From positions 62,001 through 126,000 of the forward strand of contig JAMFTG010000342.1 in the NCBI GenBank assembly GCA_023974075.1: a stretch of DNA of 64,000 bases, given 5' to 3'. Each line of letters begins with the position of its first letter. The stretch's first letter is position 1. This document shows, piece after piece, positions 40,401 to 54,686 of this stretch. Below the pieces are notes generated by a model, which saw only the letters and a list, made by a program, of their open reading frames with translations, did no database searches and had not been told where the DNA came from. This DNA comes from Chaenocephalus aceratus. Its lineage: Eukaryota > Chordata > Actinopteri > Perciformes > Channichthyidae. The position numbers were made by a program, and so were the translations under genes.

Positions 40401-43400
40401 TGTGATAAATAAAACATTGTACTTTGAAAATCAATGCATTCTAATAGCGGGTACATTTGATCCGTTTGCGGTTTTAGGTATAATAATAGATTTAATTTGT
40501 TAGTGCTTTTACCGGCGCTCAAAGACGCTTAATACAGCGACCCCTGCGGTTCTAGTGTTAACATCTATTTAATAGCACCAAAACTAAATCTGTAAATCTT
40601 GTCCTTTACATTTTGTCATGGTGTTAATTAGTACATTTCATTTAAGAAGTGACTACCATTTCTGAATTTAACGGGAGAGAATTAGAGGGCCACATGTGAA
40701 TTGTATTTGGGATCTGACACAAAGTAAGTATTAAAAAAAAAATGTAAATGCTATTATTTTCAGAACATTTCAGAAAAAGAGTGACAATACTGACTTAAAA
40801 AAGTTACATTCACTATGACGTGTTGAATGACTTGTTGATGACTTGTTGAATGACTTGTATGACGTGTTGAATGACGTGTTGAATGACTTGTATGACGTGT
40901 TGAATTACGTGTGGAATGACTTGTATGACGTGTTGAATGACGTGTTGAATGACGTGTTGAATGACTTGTGAATGACGTGTTGAATGACTTGTTGAATGAC
41001 TTGTTGAATGACCTGTTGAATGACGTTTGAATGACGTGTTGAATGCTGTTGAAGGACGTGTTGAATGACGTGTTGAATACTTGTTGAAGACTTGTTGAAT
41101 GAACTTGTTGAATGACTTGTTTGAATGACTTGTTGAATGACTTGTTGAATGACTTGGAATGACTTGTTGAATGACTTGTATGACGTGTTGAATGACGTGT
41201 TGAATGACGTGTTGAATGACGTGTTGAATGACGTGTTGAATGACGTGTTGAATGACGTGTTGAATGACGTGTTGAATGACGTGTTGAATGACTTGTTGAA
41301 TGACGTGTTGAATGACGTGTTGAATGACGTGTTGAATGACGTGTTGAATGACTTGTTGAATGACTTGTTGAATGACTTGTTGAATGACTTGTTGAATGAC
41401 TTGTTGAATGACTTGTTGAATGACTTGTTGAATGACGTGTTGAATGACGTGTTGAATGACGTGTTGAATGACGTGTTGAATGACGTGTTGAATGACGTGT
41501 TGAATGACGTGTTGAATGACTTGTTGAATGACGTGTTGAATGACGTGTTGAATGACTTGTTGAATGACGTGTTGAATGACGTGTTGAATGACTTGTTGAA
41601 TGACTTGTTGAGTGACGTGTTGAATGACTTGTTGAATGACGTGTTGAATGACTTGTTGAATGACGTGTTGAATGACGTGTTGAATGACTTGTATGACGTG
41701 TTGAATGACTTGTATGACGTGTTGAATGACGTGTTGAATGACGTGTTGAATGACTTGTTGAATGACGTGTTGAATGACGTGTTGAATGACGTGTTGAGTG
41801 ACGTGTTGAATGACTTGTTGAATGACTTGTTGAGTGACTTGTTGAGTGACTTGTTGAGTGACGTGTTGAGTGACTTGTTGAATGACTTGTTGAATGACGT
41901 GTTGAATGACGTGTTGAATGACTTGTATGCCGTGTTGAATGACTTGTATGACGTGTTGAATGACGTGTTGAATGACTTGTTGAATGACTTGTTGAATGAC
42001 GTGTTGAATGACGTGTTGAATGACTTGTTGAATGACGTGTTGAATGACGTGTTGAATGACTTGTTGAGTGACGTGTTGAGTGACTTGTTGAATGACTTGT
42101 TGAGTGACGTGTTGAATGACTTGTTGAATGACTTGTTGAATGACTTGTTGAGTGACGTGTTGAATGACTTGTTGAGTGACTTGTTGAATGACTTGTTGAG
42201 TGACTTGTTGAATGACTTGTTGAGTGACGTGTTGAAATGACTTGTTGAGTGACTTGTTGAATGACTTGTTGAGTGAACGTGTTGAATGACTTGTTGAGTG
42301 ACGTGTTGAATGACTTGTTGAATGACTTGTTGAATGACTTGTTGAATGACTTGTTGAGAGACTTGTTGAATGACTTGTTGAGTGACGTGTTGAATGACTT
42401 GTTTGAGTGACTTGTTGAATGACTTGTTGAGTGACGTGTTGAATGACTTGTTGAGTGACGTGTTGAATGACTTGTTGAATGACTTGTTGAATGACTTGTT
42501 GAGTGACGTGTTGAATGACTTGTTGAATGACTTGTTGAATGACGTGTTGAATGACTTGTTGAGTGACTTGTTGAATGACTTGTTGAGTGACTTGTTGAAT
42601 GACTTGTTGAATGACGTGTTTGAATGACGTGTGAGTACTTGTTGAATGACTTGTTGAATGACGTGTTGAATGACGTGTTGATGACGTGTTGTATGACTTG
42701 TTTGAATGACGTGTTGAGTGACTTGTTGAGTGACTTGTTGTGTGACTTGTTGAGTGACGTGTTGAGTGACGTGTTGAATGACGTGTTGAATGACGTGTTG
42801 AGTGACTTGTTGAGTGACGTGTTGAGTGACTTGTTGAATGACGTGTTGTGTGACTTGTTGAATGACGTGTTGAATGACTTGTTGAATGACGTGTTGAATG
42901 ACGTGTTGAATGACTGTGTTGAATGACTTGTTGTATGACTTGTTGAATGACTTGTTGAATGACGTGTTGAATGACGTGTTGAATGACTTGTTGAGTGACG
43001 TGTTGTATGACTTGTTGAGTGACGTGTTGAGTGACGTGTTTGAATGACGTGTTGAATGACTTGTTGAATGACGTGTTGTATGACTTGTTGAGTGACGTGT
43101 TGAGTGACTTTTGAATGACTTGTTGAATGACTTGTTGTAGACTTGTTGAATGACGTGTTGAATGACGTGTTGAATGACTTGTTGAATGACTTGTTGAATG
43201 ACTTGTTGAATGACGTGTTGAATGACCTTTGTTGAATGACTTGTTGAATGACTTGTTGAATGACGTGTTGTATGACTTTGTTGAGGACTTGTATGACTGT
43301 TGAATGACGTGTTGAATGACTTTTGAATGACTTGTTGAATGCGTGTTGAATGACTTTATACTTGTTGAATGACGTTTGAATGACGTGTTATACTGGTGAA

Positions 43401-46400
43401 TGACTTGTTGAATGACTTGTGTCTGAATGACGTGTTGATGACGTAGTTGAATGACGTGTTGATGAATGACTTGTTGAATGACGTGTTTGAATTGACTGGT
43501 TGAATGACGTGTGAATGACTTGTTGAATGACGTGTTGAATGAAAAACTGTTGAATGACTTGTTTTATGACTTGTTTACGTGTTGAATGACTTGTTTGAAT
43601 GACTGTTGAATGACGTGTTGAATGACTTGTTGAATGACTTGTTGGAATGGACGTGTTGGAATGACTTGTTGAATGACTTGTTGAATGACTTGTTGAATGA
43701 CTTGTTGAATGACTTGTTGAATGACGTGTTGAATGACTTGTTGAATGACTTGTTGAATGACTTGTTGAATGACTTGTTGAATGACGTGTTGAATGACGTG
43801 TTGAATGACGTGTTGAATGACTTGTTGAATGACTTGTTGAATGACTTGTTGAATGACTTGTTGAATGACTTGTTGAATGACTTGTTGAGTGACTTGTTGA
43901 ATGACTTGTTGAGTGACGTGTTGAATGACTTGTTGAATGACTTGTTGAATGACGTGTTGAATGACTTGTTGAATGACTTGTTGAATGACTTGTTGAGTGA
44001 CGTGTTGAGTGACTTGTTGAGTGACTTGTTGAGTGACGTGTTGAATGACTTGTTGAGTGACTTGTTGAGTGACTTGTTGAGTGACGTGTTGAATGACTTG
44101 TTGAATGACTTGTTGAGTGACGTGTTGAATGACTTGTTGAATGACTTGTTGAATGACGTGTTGAATGACTTGTTGAATGACTTGTTGAATGACTTGTTGA
44201 ATGACTTGTTGAGTGACTTGTTGAATGACTTGTTGAGTGACGTGTTGAATGACTTGTTGAATGACGTGTTGAATGACGTGTTGAATGACTTGTTGAGTGA
44301 CGTGTTGAGTGACTTGTTGAATGACTTGTTGAGTGACGTGTTGAATGACTTGTTGAATGACTTGTTGAATGACTTGTTGAGTGACGTGTTGAATGACTTG
44401 TTGAGTGACTTGTTGAATGACTTGTTGAGTGACTTGTTGAATGACTTGTTGAGTGACGTGTTGAATGACTTGTTGAGTGACTTGTTGAATGACTGTTGAG
44501 TGACGTGTTGAATGACTTGTTGAGTGACGTGTTGAATGACGTGTTGAATGACTTGTTGAATGACTTGTTGAATGACTTGTTGAGAGACTTGTTGAATGAC
44601 TTGTTGAGTGACGTGTTGAATGACTTGTTGAGTGACTTGTTGAATGACTTGTTGAGTGACGTGTTGAATGACTTGTTGAGTGACGTGTTGAATGACTTGT
44701 TGAATGACTTGTTGAATGACTTGTTGAGTGACGTGTTGAATGACTTGTTGAATGACTTGTTGAATGACGTGTTGAATGACTTGTGAGTGACTTGTTGAAT
44801 GACTTGTTGAGTGACTTGTTGGAATGACTTGTTGAATGACGTGTTGAATGACGTGTTGAGTGACTTGTTGAATGACTTGTTGAATGACGTGTTGAATGAC
44901 GGGTTGAATGACGTGTTGTAATGACTTGTTGAATGACGTGTTGAGTGACTTGTTGAGTGACTTGTTGTGTGACTTGTTGAGTGACGTGTTGAGTGACGTG
45001 TTGAATGACGTGTTGAATGACGGGTTGAGTGACTTGTTGAGTGACGTGTTGAGTGACTTGTTGAATGACGTTGTTTGTGTGACTTGTTGAATGACGTGTT
45101 GAATGACTTGTTGAAATGACGTGTTGAATGACGTGTTGAATGACTTGTTGAATGACTTGTTGTAGACTTGTTGAATGACTTGTTGAATGACGTGTTGAAT
45201 GACAGTGTTGAATGACTTGTTGAGTGACGTGTTGTAATGACTTGTTGAGTGTGACGTGTTGAGTGACGTGTTGAATGACGTGTTGAATGACTTGTTGAAT
45301 GACGTGTTGTATGACTTGTTGAGTGACGTGTTTGAGTGACTTGTTGAAGGACTTGTTGAATGACTTGTTGTATGACTTGTTGAATGACGTGTTGAATGAC
45401 GTGTTGAATGACTTGTTGAATGACTTGTTGAATGACTTGTTGAATGACGTGTTGAATGACTGTTTGAATGACTTTGTTGAATGACTTGTTGAATGACTTG
45501 TGAATGACGTGTTGTATGACTTGGTTGAGTGGACTTGTATGACTTGTTGAATGACGTGTTGAATGACTTGTTGAATGACTTGTTGATGACGTGTTGAATG
45601 ACTTGTTGAATGGGACGTGTTGAATGAACGTGTTGAATGACGTGTTGAATGACTTGTTGTAATGACTTGTTGAATGACGTGTTTGAATGACGTGTTTGAA
45701 TGACTTGTTGAATGACTTGTGTTGAATGACTGTTGAATGACGTGTTGAATGACTTGTTGAATGACGTGTTGAATGACGTGTTGAATGACTGTAATGACGT
45801 GTTGAATGACGTGTTGAATGACTTGTGAGACGTGTGAATGACTTGTTGAATGGACTTGTTGAATGACGTGTGAATGACTTGTTGAATGACTTGTTGAATG
45901 ACGTGTTGAATGACTTGTTGAATGACTTGTTGAATGACTTGTTGAATGACTTGTTGAATGACTTGTTGAATGACTTTTGAATGACTTGTTGAATGACTTG
46001 TTGAATGACTTGTTTGAGTGACTTGTTGAATGACTTGTTGAGTGACGTGTTGAATGACTTGTTGAATGACTTGTTGAATGACGGGTTGAATGACTTGTTG
46101 AATGACTTGTTGAATGACTTGTTGAGTGGACGTGTTGAGTGACTTGTTGAGTGACTTGTTGAGTGACGTGTTTGAATGACTTGTTGAGTGACTTGTTGAG
46201 TGACGTGTTGAGTGACTTGTTGAGTGACTTGTTGAGGTGACGTGTTGAATGACTTGTTGAATGACTTGTTGAGTGACGTGTTGAGGCTGTTGAGTGACTT
46301 GTTGAGTGACGTGTTGAATGACTTGTTGAATGACTTGTTGAATTGACTTGTTGAATGACTTGTTTGAGTGACTTGTTTGACTTATGACTTGTTGAGTGAC

Positions 46401-49400
46401 GTGTTGAATGACTTGTTGAGTGGACTTTTGAATGACTTGTTTGAGTGACGTGTTGAATGACTTGTTGAAATGACGTGTTGAATGACGTGTTGAATGACTT
46501 GTTGAGTGACTTGTTGAGTGACTTGTTGAATGACTTGTTGAATGACTTGTTGAATGATTGTTGAGTGACTTGTTGAGTGACTTGTTGAATGACGGTTGAT
46601 GACGTGTGAGTGACTTGTTGAGGTGACTTGTTGATGACTTGTTGAATGCTTGTTGAATGACTTGTTGAGTGACTTGTTGAATGACTTGTTGAGTGACGTG
46701 TTGAGTGACTTGTTGAATGACTTGTTGAGTGACGTGTTGAATGACTTGTTGAGTGACTTGTTGAGTGACTTGTTGAATGACTTGTTGAATGACTTGTTGA
46801 GTGACGTGTTGAGTGACTTGTTGAGTGACTTGTTGAATGACTTGTTGAATGACTTGTTGAGTGACGTGTTGAATGACTTGTTGAGTGACTTGTTGAATGA
46901 CTTGTTGAGTGACGTGTTGAATGACGTGTTGAATGACTTGTTGAGTGACGTGTTGAATGACTTGTTGAATGACTTGTTGAGTGACTTGTTGAATGACTTG
47001 TTGAATGACTTGTTGAGTGACGTGTTGAATGACTTGTTGAATGACTTGTGAGTGACTTGTTGAATGACTTGTTGAGTGACGTGTTTGAATGACTTGTTGA
47101 ATGACTTGTGTTGATGTGTTGAGTGACTTGTTGAATGACTTGTTTGAATGACTTGTTGAGTGACGTGTTGAATGACTTGTTGAATGACTTTGAATGACTT
47201 GTTGAATGACTTGTTGAGTGACTTGTTGAATGACTTGTTGAATGACGTGTTGAATGACTTGTTGAGTGACTTGTTGAATGACGTGTTGAATGACTTGTTG
47301 AGTGACTTGTTGAATGACTTGTTGAATGACGTGTTGAATGACTTGTTGAATGACTTGTTGAGTGACTTGTTGAATGACTTGTTTGAATGACGTGTTGATG
47401 ACTTGTTGAATGCTTGTTGAATGACTTGTTGAGTGACTTGTTGAATGACTTGTTGAATGACGTGTTGAATGACTTGTTGAGTGACTTGTTGAATGACTTG
47501 TTGAATGACTTGTTGAATGACGTGTTGAATGACTTGTTGAGTGACTTGTTGAATGACTTGTTGAATGACGTGTTGAATGACTTGTTGAATGACTTGTTGA
47601 GTGACTTGTTGAATGACTTGTTGAATGACGTGTTGAATGACTTGTTGAGTGACTTGTTGAATGACTTGTTGAATGACGTGTTGAATGACTTGTTGAGTGA
47701 CTTGTTGAATGACTTGTGAATGACGTGTTGAATGACGTGTTGAATGACGTGTTGTATGGACTTGTTGAATGACTTGTTGAGTGACGTGTTGAAATGACTT
47801 GTTGAGTGACGTGTTGAATGACGTGTTGAATGACGGTTTGAATGACTTGTTGTATGACTTGTTGAGTGACGTGTTGTATGACTTGTTGAATGACGTGTTG
47901 TATGACTTGTTGAGTGACGTGTTGAGTGACGTGTGAATGACGTGTGAATGACGTGTTGAATGACTTGTTGAATGACTTGTTGTATGACTTGTTGAATGAC
48001 TTGTTGAGTGACTTGTTGAATGACGTGTTGTGTGACTTGTTGTATGACTTGTTGAATGACTTGTTGAATGACGTGTTGAATGACGTGTTGAATGACTTGT
48101 TGAATGACTTGTTGTATGACTTGTTGAATGACTTGTTGAATGACGTGTTGAATGACGTGTTGAATGACTTGTTGAATGACGTGTTGTATGACTTGTTGAG
48201 TGACGTGTTGAGTGACGTGTTGAATGACGTGTTGAATGACGTGTTGAATGACTTGTTGAATGACTTGTTGAATGACTGTTGTATGACTTGTTGAATGACG
48301 TGTTGAATGACGTGTTGAATGACGTGTTGAATGACTTGTTGAATGACTTGTTGAATGACTTGTTGAATGACTTGTTGAATGACTGTATGACTTGTTGTAT
48401 GACTTGTTGAGTGACTTGTAGGAATTGTTGATGACTTGTTGAATGACGGTTGAATGACGTGTTGAATGACTTGTTGTATGACTTGTTGAGTGACTTGTAT
48501 GACTTGTTGTATGACTTGTTGAATGACTGTTGAATGACTTGTGAATGGACTGTGAATGACTTTGTTGAATGACTTGTGAATGACTTGTTATGACTTGTTG
48601 AGTGACTGTAGACTTGTTGAATGACTTGTTGAATGACGTGTTGAATGACGTGTTGAATGACGTGTTGAATGACGTGTTGAAATGACTTGTTGAATGACTT
48701 TTGAATGACTTGTTGAATGACTTGTTGAATGACTTGTATGACTTGTTGAATGACTTGTTGAATGACTTGTATGACTTGTTGAATGACTTGTAGAATGACT
48801 TGTTGAATGACTTGTTGAATGACGTGTTGAATGACTTGTTGTATGACTTGTTGAATGACTTGTTGAGTGACTTGTTGAGTGACTTGTTGAATGACTTGTT
48901 GAATGACTTGTTGAATGACTTGTTGAATGACTTGTTGAATGACTTGTTGAATGACTTGTTGAATGACTTGTTGAATGACTTGTTGAATGACGTGTTGTAT
49001 GACTTGTTGAATGACTTGTTGAATGACTTGTTGAATGACTTGTTGAGTGACTTGTTGAATGACTTGTTGAATGACTTGTTGAATGACTTGTTGAATGACG
49101 TGTTGAATGACTTGTTGAATGACTTGTTGAATGACTTGTTGAATGACTGTTGAATGACGTGTGTATGACTTGTTGACTGACTTGTTGAATGACTTGTTGA
49201 ATGACTTGTTGAATGACTTGTTGAATGACTTGTTGAATGACTTGTTGAATGACTTGTTGAATGACGTGTTGAATGACTTGTTGAGTGACTTGTTGAATGA
49301 CGTGTTGTATGACTTGTTGACAGACTTGTTGACAGACTTGTTGACAGACTTGTTGACAGTACAGTACGTGTGTCTCTGCTCACCTGCTCTGAGATCAGCG

Positions 49401-52400
49401 TGTGCTCCAGCAGCTGTTTGTCGCTCTGCAGCTGTGAGTGCCGACTCAGCACTTTCTTCCTCTGGTTCTGCAGCAGCTGACTCAGCATCAGCTGCTGGAC
49501 CTCAGCTGCACTCAGAGAGAGGTCGAGCACGGCGACCAGGGAGAGGACGGAGGGATGGATCTCTGCAGGAAACACAAAGGGAACCTGAGACACTTCCTCC
49601 AGATGAGGCTTTCAAAACATTCAGATTGTGATTTTAGATTTCTTATATAATAGTAGGGGTGGGGGAAATAATCGATACAGGATAGTACCGCAATACTTTG
49701 CGTGGCGACATTTGTATCGATACACGGAAGCCAAGTATGGATATGTTATGATATAAGCTGTAGCATATCCCTCCGACAGAAGGTCGTACACTTGACAAGT
49801 TCTAATTTATTGAAAACTCCAAAAACCAACGTAAGAGCTACACAAAGACAAAGAAGCTACATTTAAGCTTCATCCATATGAGCATTACTTTAAAATACCA
49901 TTCAACAAGTGAACTTCAAATAGTTAGCAAAGTTATAATACAGCATATAAACTAATTAAGACACAAAGCCTCTTGCTAACACTGAAATGTAAACTTTATC
50001 TTTTGATATCACCAAATATATTTAAATGTTGATATCTCTGTTAATGTCTGTACTTTATCTCCGTTATTTTTCTCCAGAGCAGTAACTTCCTGCTAACAGC
50101 GCAAAGTCACCTTCAAGATAAAAGCATGTCTAAATAAAACAGGAAGTTAAGTTAAGACATGTAAACAATTACAATGAAAGTAACAAAAACGTCTCTTTTT
50201 CAGGTTCAAAGAACACACATTGGGTTATTTACATAAACTATTCATATTGCAAATACATGTTTTAACCAGGAAGGGAAGACGGACATGGATATGAACCATG
50301 TTATTTGCAATATCGCAATATATCGTATCGCAATACTTAGCATATCGTAGAATCGCAATACTATCGTACCGTTGCTTAAAGGGGACCTATCATGCAAAAT
50401 GCACTTTTTTATGTCTTCTCTACATCACTATGTGTCCCCGGTGTGTCGGGGAACTCACGCAGCGTCAGAAAATAAAACCCTCTCTCTTTTGCTCCGTACC
50501 CAAATCTCTAAAAACGGGGAACAACGGAGCTGATCCAGATTTGTGTCCGATATGACGTAACATCTGAAATGTGGACCCACGGCCCAATCAGAAACGTTGC
50601 TATCAGAAACAATGCCCGACTGTTTTGGACGTAATATGGTCGGTGTTTACATTAGCATGCTAACACTCAGAGCTAACCTGTACTGGAGAGCATGTGTGTG
50701 AAGAAGCAGGAAGTAGAAAGGAACTCACCATGTGATATAACCGGCAAGAGAGAAAGCCTTTGAGCTCCAGACTGTTTCAGAGCCTTGATAATCCATGATA
50801 TGGCGTTTCATCACGGCAGCATTTAGTTTAGACGGTAGCTGCCGGGTCCCGCATGAGCTCAGACCTCTTTTATTTTGTAAAGCTTTATACCAAAACTCAG
50901 CACTTTAGAAACCGGAAGTGAAACAGAGGGATATGAGGCGTGGCTAGAATGATCTGTTAGGTATTTTGAGCAAAACACTTCATAGACATGTTGTTTATAT
51001 ATTTGTATATATCTGAGACCTATGCTATTGCCTAAACATAGCATGATAGGTGACCTTTAAGTATCGTGATAAAATCGTATCGCCTGGTGATATCCACCCC
51101 TATGCAATAAGTTTAAAAAATATCTCCTTACCTCATTCAAGTATTAGCAAATAGAGTAAATCATTCATGAATTAATTAAATGTAGAGGCAAGGCGAGACA
51201 CAGCAGGAACATGTGTAAGGTGGAAAATGGGAACATTACGACACAGAGAAAGTAAAAATGCTGTCATGATCCAAAGACTAGGATACTTGTAATGAAGGTT
51301 GGACAACAGATGGACAATCCACTTGTAAATGTAGAAAAAAATTACGCAAAAAACATTTGGAAAACGTAAATATAAAAAGCAATCCAATGTTAAAAAAAAT
51401 ATCCGTTTAAGTTAGAAACAAATGAAAAGCAGGGGTTGAAACCTTTTAACATTGTAACAAATCCTAACATGTGCATCTTTCAAAAGGTTTTTGTGAATCT
51501 TAATTCCAAGCTTCTATCGCTCGGCCATTTCCAGATACCACTGTTGATGACGGCAGTATCGCAGATGAGCCGTTTCCCAAATAATCAGCAACGGTAACGT
51601 TATTAATTGTGAAATGTTTTGTATTATACCAGTCAATTATCGAGACACACAGCTGAACATTTATCAAACTATGATGACGGATGAATTTGAAAGTCTTGCA
51701 TAGATTTTTGCAAGAAAACGTAAAGTAAGCGACTCTCACAGAGACCTCGCCTGTACTGTTGCTATCAAATCAAATCAAGTTTTATTTATATAGCACATTT
51801 ATAAACGATTGTTGGTCGAGCCAAAGTGCTGAGACCAAATAGAGTGGTGCAGCGACGAGTCCTAAAACCTGGAAGCATTTCTCCACTCCCTGTTCCCTGG
51901 TCTCAGAGCCAATGGGACCTCTCCACTTCCTGTTCCCTGGTCTCAGAGCCAATGGGACCTCTCCACTTCCTGTTCCCTGGTCTCAGAGCCAATGGGACCT
52001 CTCCACTTCCTGTTCCCTGGTCTCAGAGCCAATGGGACCTCTCCACTTCCTGTTCCCTGGTCTCAGAGCCAATGGGATCTCTCCACTTCCTGTTCCCTGG
52101 TCTCAGAGCCAATGGGATCTCTCCACTTCCTGTTCCCTGGTCTCAGAGCCAATGGGATCTCTCCACTTCCTGTTCCCTGGTCTCAGAGCCAATGGGATCT
52201 CTCCAGAGGATTTAGGAAAAGAGCTAGAAATAAAGTCTGTGGAAAAGGAACCTGTTTGATAAATGCTCGTGTTGTTCAGCCGGATCATCTCCACGTCTTC
52301 TTTTATAATGTTGGATCATAAATCTAATGTCCAGAAGCTACATGCTAACGTGATGCTACAAAGGAGCTACAGGCGAGTCCAGCAGCACGACTTCAACGTC

Positions 52401-54651
52401 ACGCCGACTTCAGATCCAGATTCAAACACAGACTCTCGATGGAGCGAGTTGAAGCGTTTGTCTGAACACTTTGCAGGAGGCAGGGACTGGCTTTCAAGCA
52501 GAACAGAAACTACCTCAGAGGAGTGTTCACGTGTTCGGCGTAATGACGTACAACGGCCTCCACGACTTCTGTAGTCCTGTTCAGCCACTCGGTAACAACC
52601 ATTGTCTCTTCAACGCGTCTCAACCTCAGACCTTAGTTCAGATAGTTTCCTAACCCAACGGAGAGATCCCATTGGCTCAGAGACCAGGGAACAGGAAGTG
52701 GAGAGATCCCATTGGCTCTGAGACCAGGGGACAGGAAGTGGAGACATGCTGACTCACTTCCTGGTTTTAGGACTCGTCACTGCGCCGCTCATGTCAAACC
52801 CTTCTTACCTGTGTGCAGCAGGTGTGCAGGCAGGTCGGTGCTGAGCAGGAGGCAGAACTCAGGGTGAGGGGGCTGAACAAGGTGCTCTAATCCTGGGAGG
52901 ACACATCCAGCAGGACGGGATAATCTCTCCAGGAACCGAGGAGTGGGAGTCAATCGCTCAACGTGAGTGACCAGGACTCTCAGACCTGCAGAACAATCGG
53001 TTAGCGTGAGTTTCAGCAGAACAGAAACACTCATATTGTAATGTGTGTTTATAGATTAACTCAGGGGCGGCGGGTGCTGTAGGCTAGGGGAGGCTAAGCC
53101 TTCACAAATATTGTTGTCACTGCATCCTGGTAAAATAAAAATATAATGTATAATGTTTGTGTCTTTGACATTAGCGCTGCTATGCACCTGTGCCCTGTAC
53201 TACGAAGCCAGTTCCACAGACCCTGGATATCTTTGAGTTATCTTAACTAACCCTAACAAACGAGATCTCGCTAAGCGGTCATACGACGCTGGTTATCAAC
53301 TCGGTAAATCAAGCCGGGGCTTCTCTCTCCAGCTGAGAGCGCGTTCACGTGAAAGGGGCGGGGTTAGCTACATTCGACCAATCACAAACAGGGACAAGTG
53401 TACTGACAGCGCAGCGTCATACTTCATTAATGAAAAGTAAACTAATATTAGACAAATATGAACTTTAAACATCCATGACTTAAACATATAATCCAGGATA
53501 CGAGCCACAGAGCTGCTGCAAGGAGAATATGGGGATAAAGAAATAAAATAAAAATAAATAATAAACTACAGACTGTTTGAAAGCGCGACAGGTTCATGAT
53601 GTCACTGCCCCTCTAAGACTCGATGTGACTTTCATTACATTTGACTCGAGTGTTTCCTCAACTTAATGTATTGCTTAAAATAATGCTTCTGCATCCAGTC
53701 TGTGACGCTGTGAGTGCTGCACGGCCAGATACGGCTCAGCTGACTCAGATCAGGAGATATATGATATTATATGATCGATGATCAGATTGATGATGTAATA
53801 TGAATGATAGTGCGACACGTCGGCGTCTTCTCTGCATGCTGCAGTTTAAAACTGTATTTCCTTTATCCTGTAATGTGACTTGAGAGATTTAAACTCCGCA
53901 CACTGAGCTCTGATTGGTCAGCAGGCGGTGCTTTCACTGAGTCGATCTATTTTCTATAGACGCCGGAGGCGGGCAGCGTCAGGTAAAACAAGTGACTTAG
54001 CCTTCCCAAACCTGAGCCTCACGCACCGCCTGTGGATGAACTCACCTTCCTCTGCAGCCCGGTCCAGTTTGTGCATCAGATCAGGATCATCAGCACAAAG
54101 CACCGTCGCACACTCCGTCTCCTTCTCCAGGGAAGCCTTCTCTCCTGCACAACACACACTGACTTTACTGCTTTGCTGGAAAACTGTGATTAATATCCAG
54201 GGTTTTATTTCCAATCACTGAACTCTGAAGACCTTTAGTAGGAAAGAAGCCTTTATGTCCTTTATTTCACTCAAAACTCATTCCTCTGAGACAGTAAACA
54301 AGGCTTGAACAAGTCCTCTCTGTATCGTCTTCTGAAGCCACCAGACTCAGGGAACGATGCATCCCACAGGCTCTGTGAAGTGCCTCCATAAACATTCATC
54401 TGTTTGTCATCTTGCAATCTACTTATTTATTTCAATAGTTATCACTGCAATAAACTGTATTTCATTTCATCTTACTGTACAATATTTAATTCCACATTCT
54501 GTTCTTGTATGCATCATATTTTATTTACGTGTACATAGACTCCTTGCACTATTTCTTATTTGTATGTTATTATATATGTTGCATTGTTGGAGGAGCTCAG
54601 GTCAGAAGAATTGCATTGCCATTTCTATACTGTAGCTGCTGAGCATATGAC

Positions 54652-54686
<35 letters not shown>

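Noticed and set aside
43564..49383. A 2009-residue minus-strand open frame as a novel giant repetitive protein
   Set aside because: Beyond the exon 9 donor it is only translated 12-bp satellite; three different repeat peptides appear as one-base indels shift register, and the same DNA is open on the other strand too.
51826..52321. Plus-strand ORFs with [18 protein letters not shown] repeats
   Set aside because: Translation of the 40-bp minisatellite in the foldback element.
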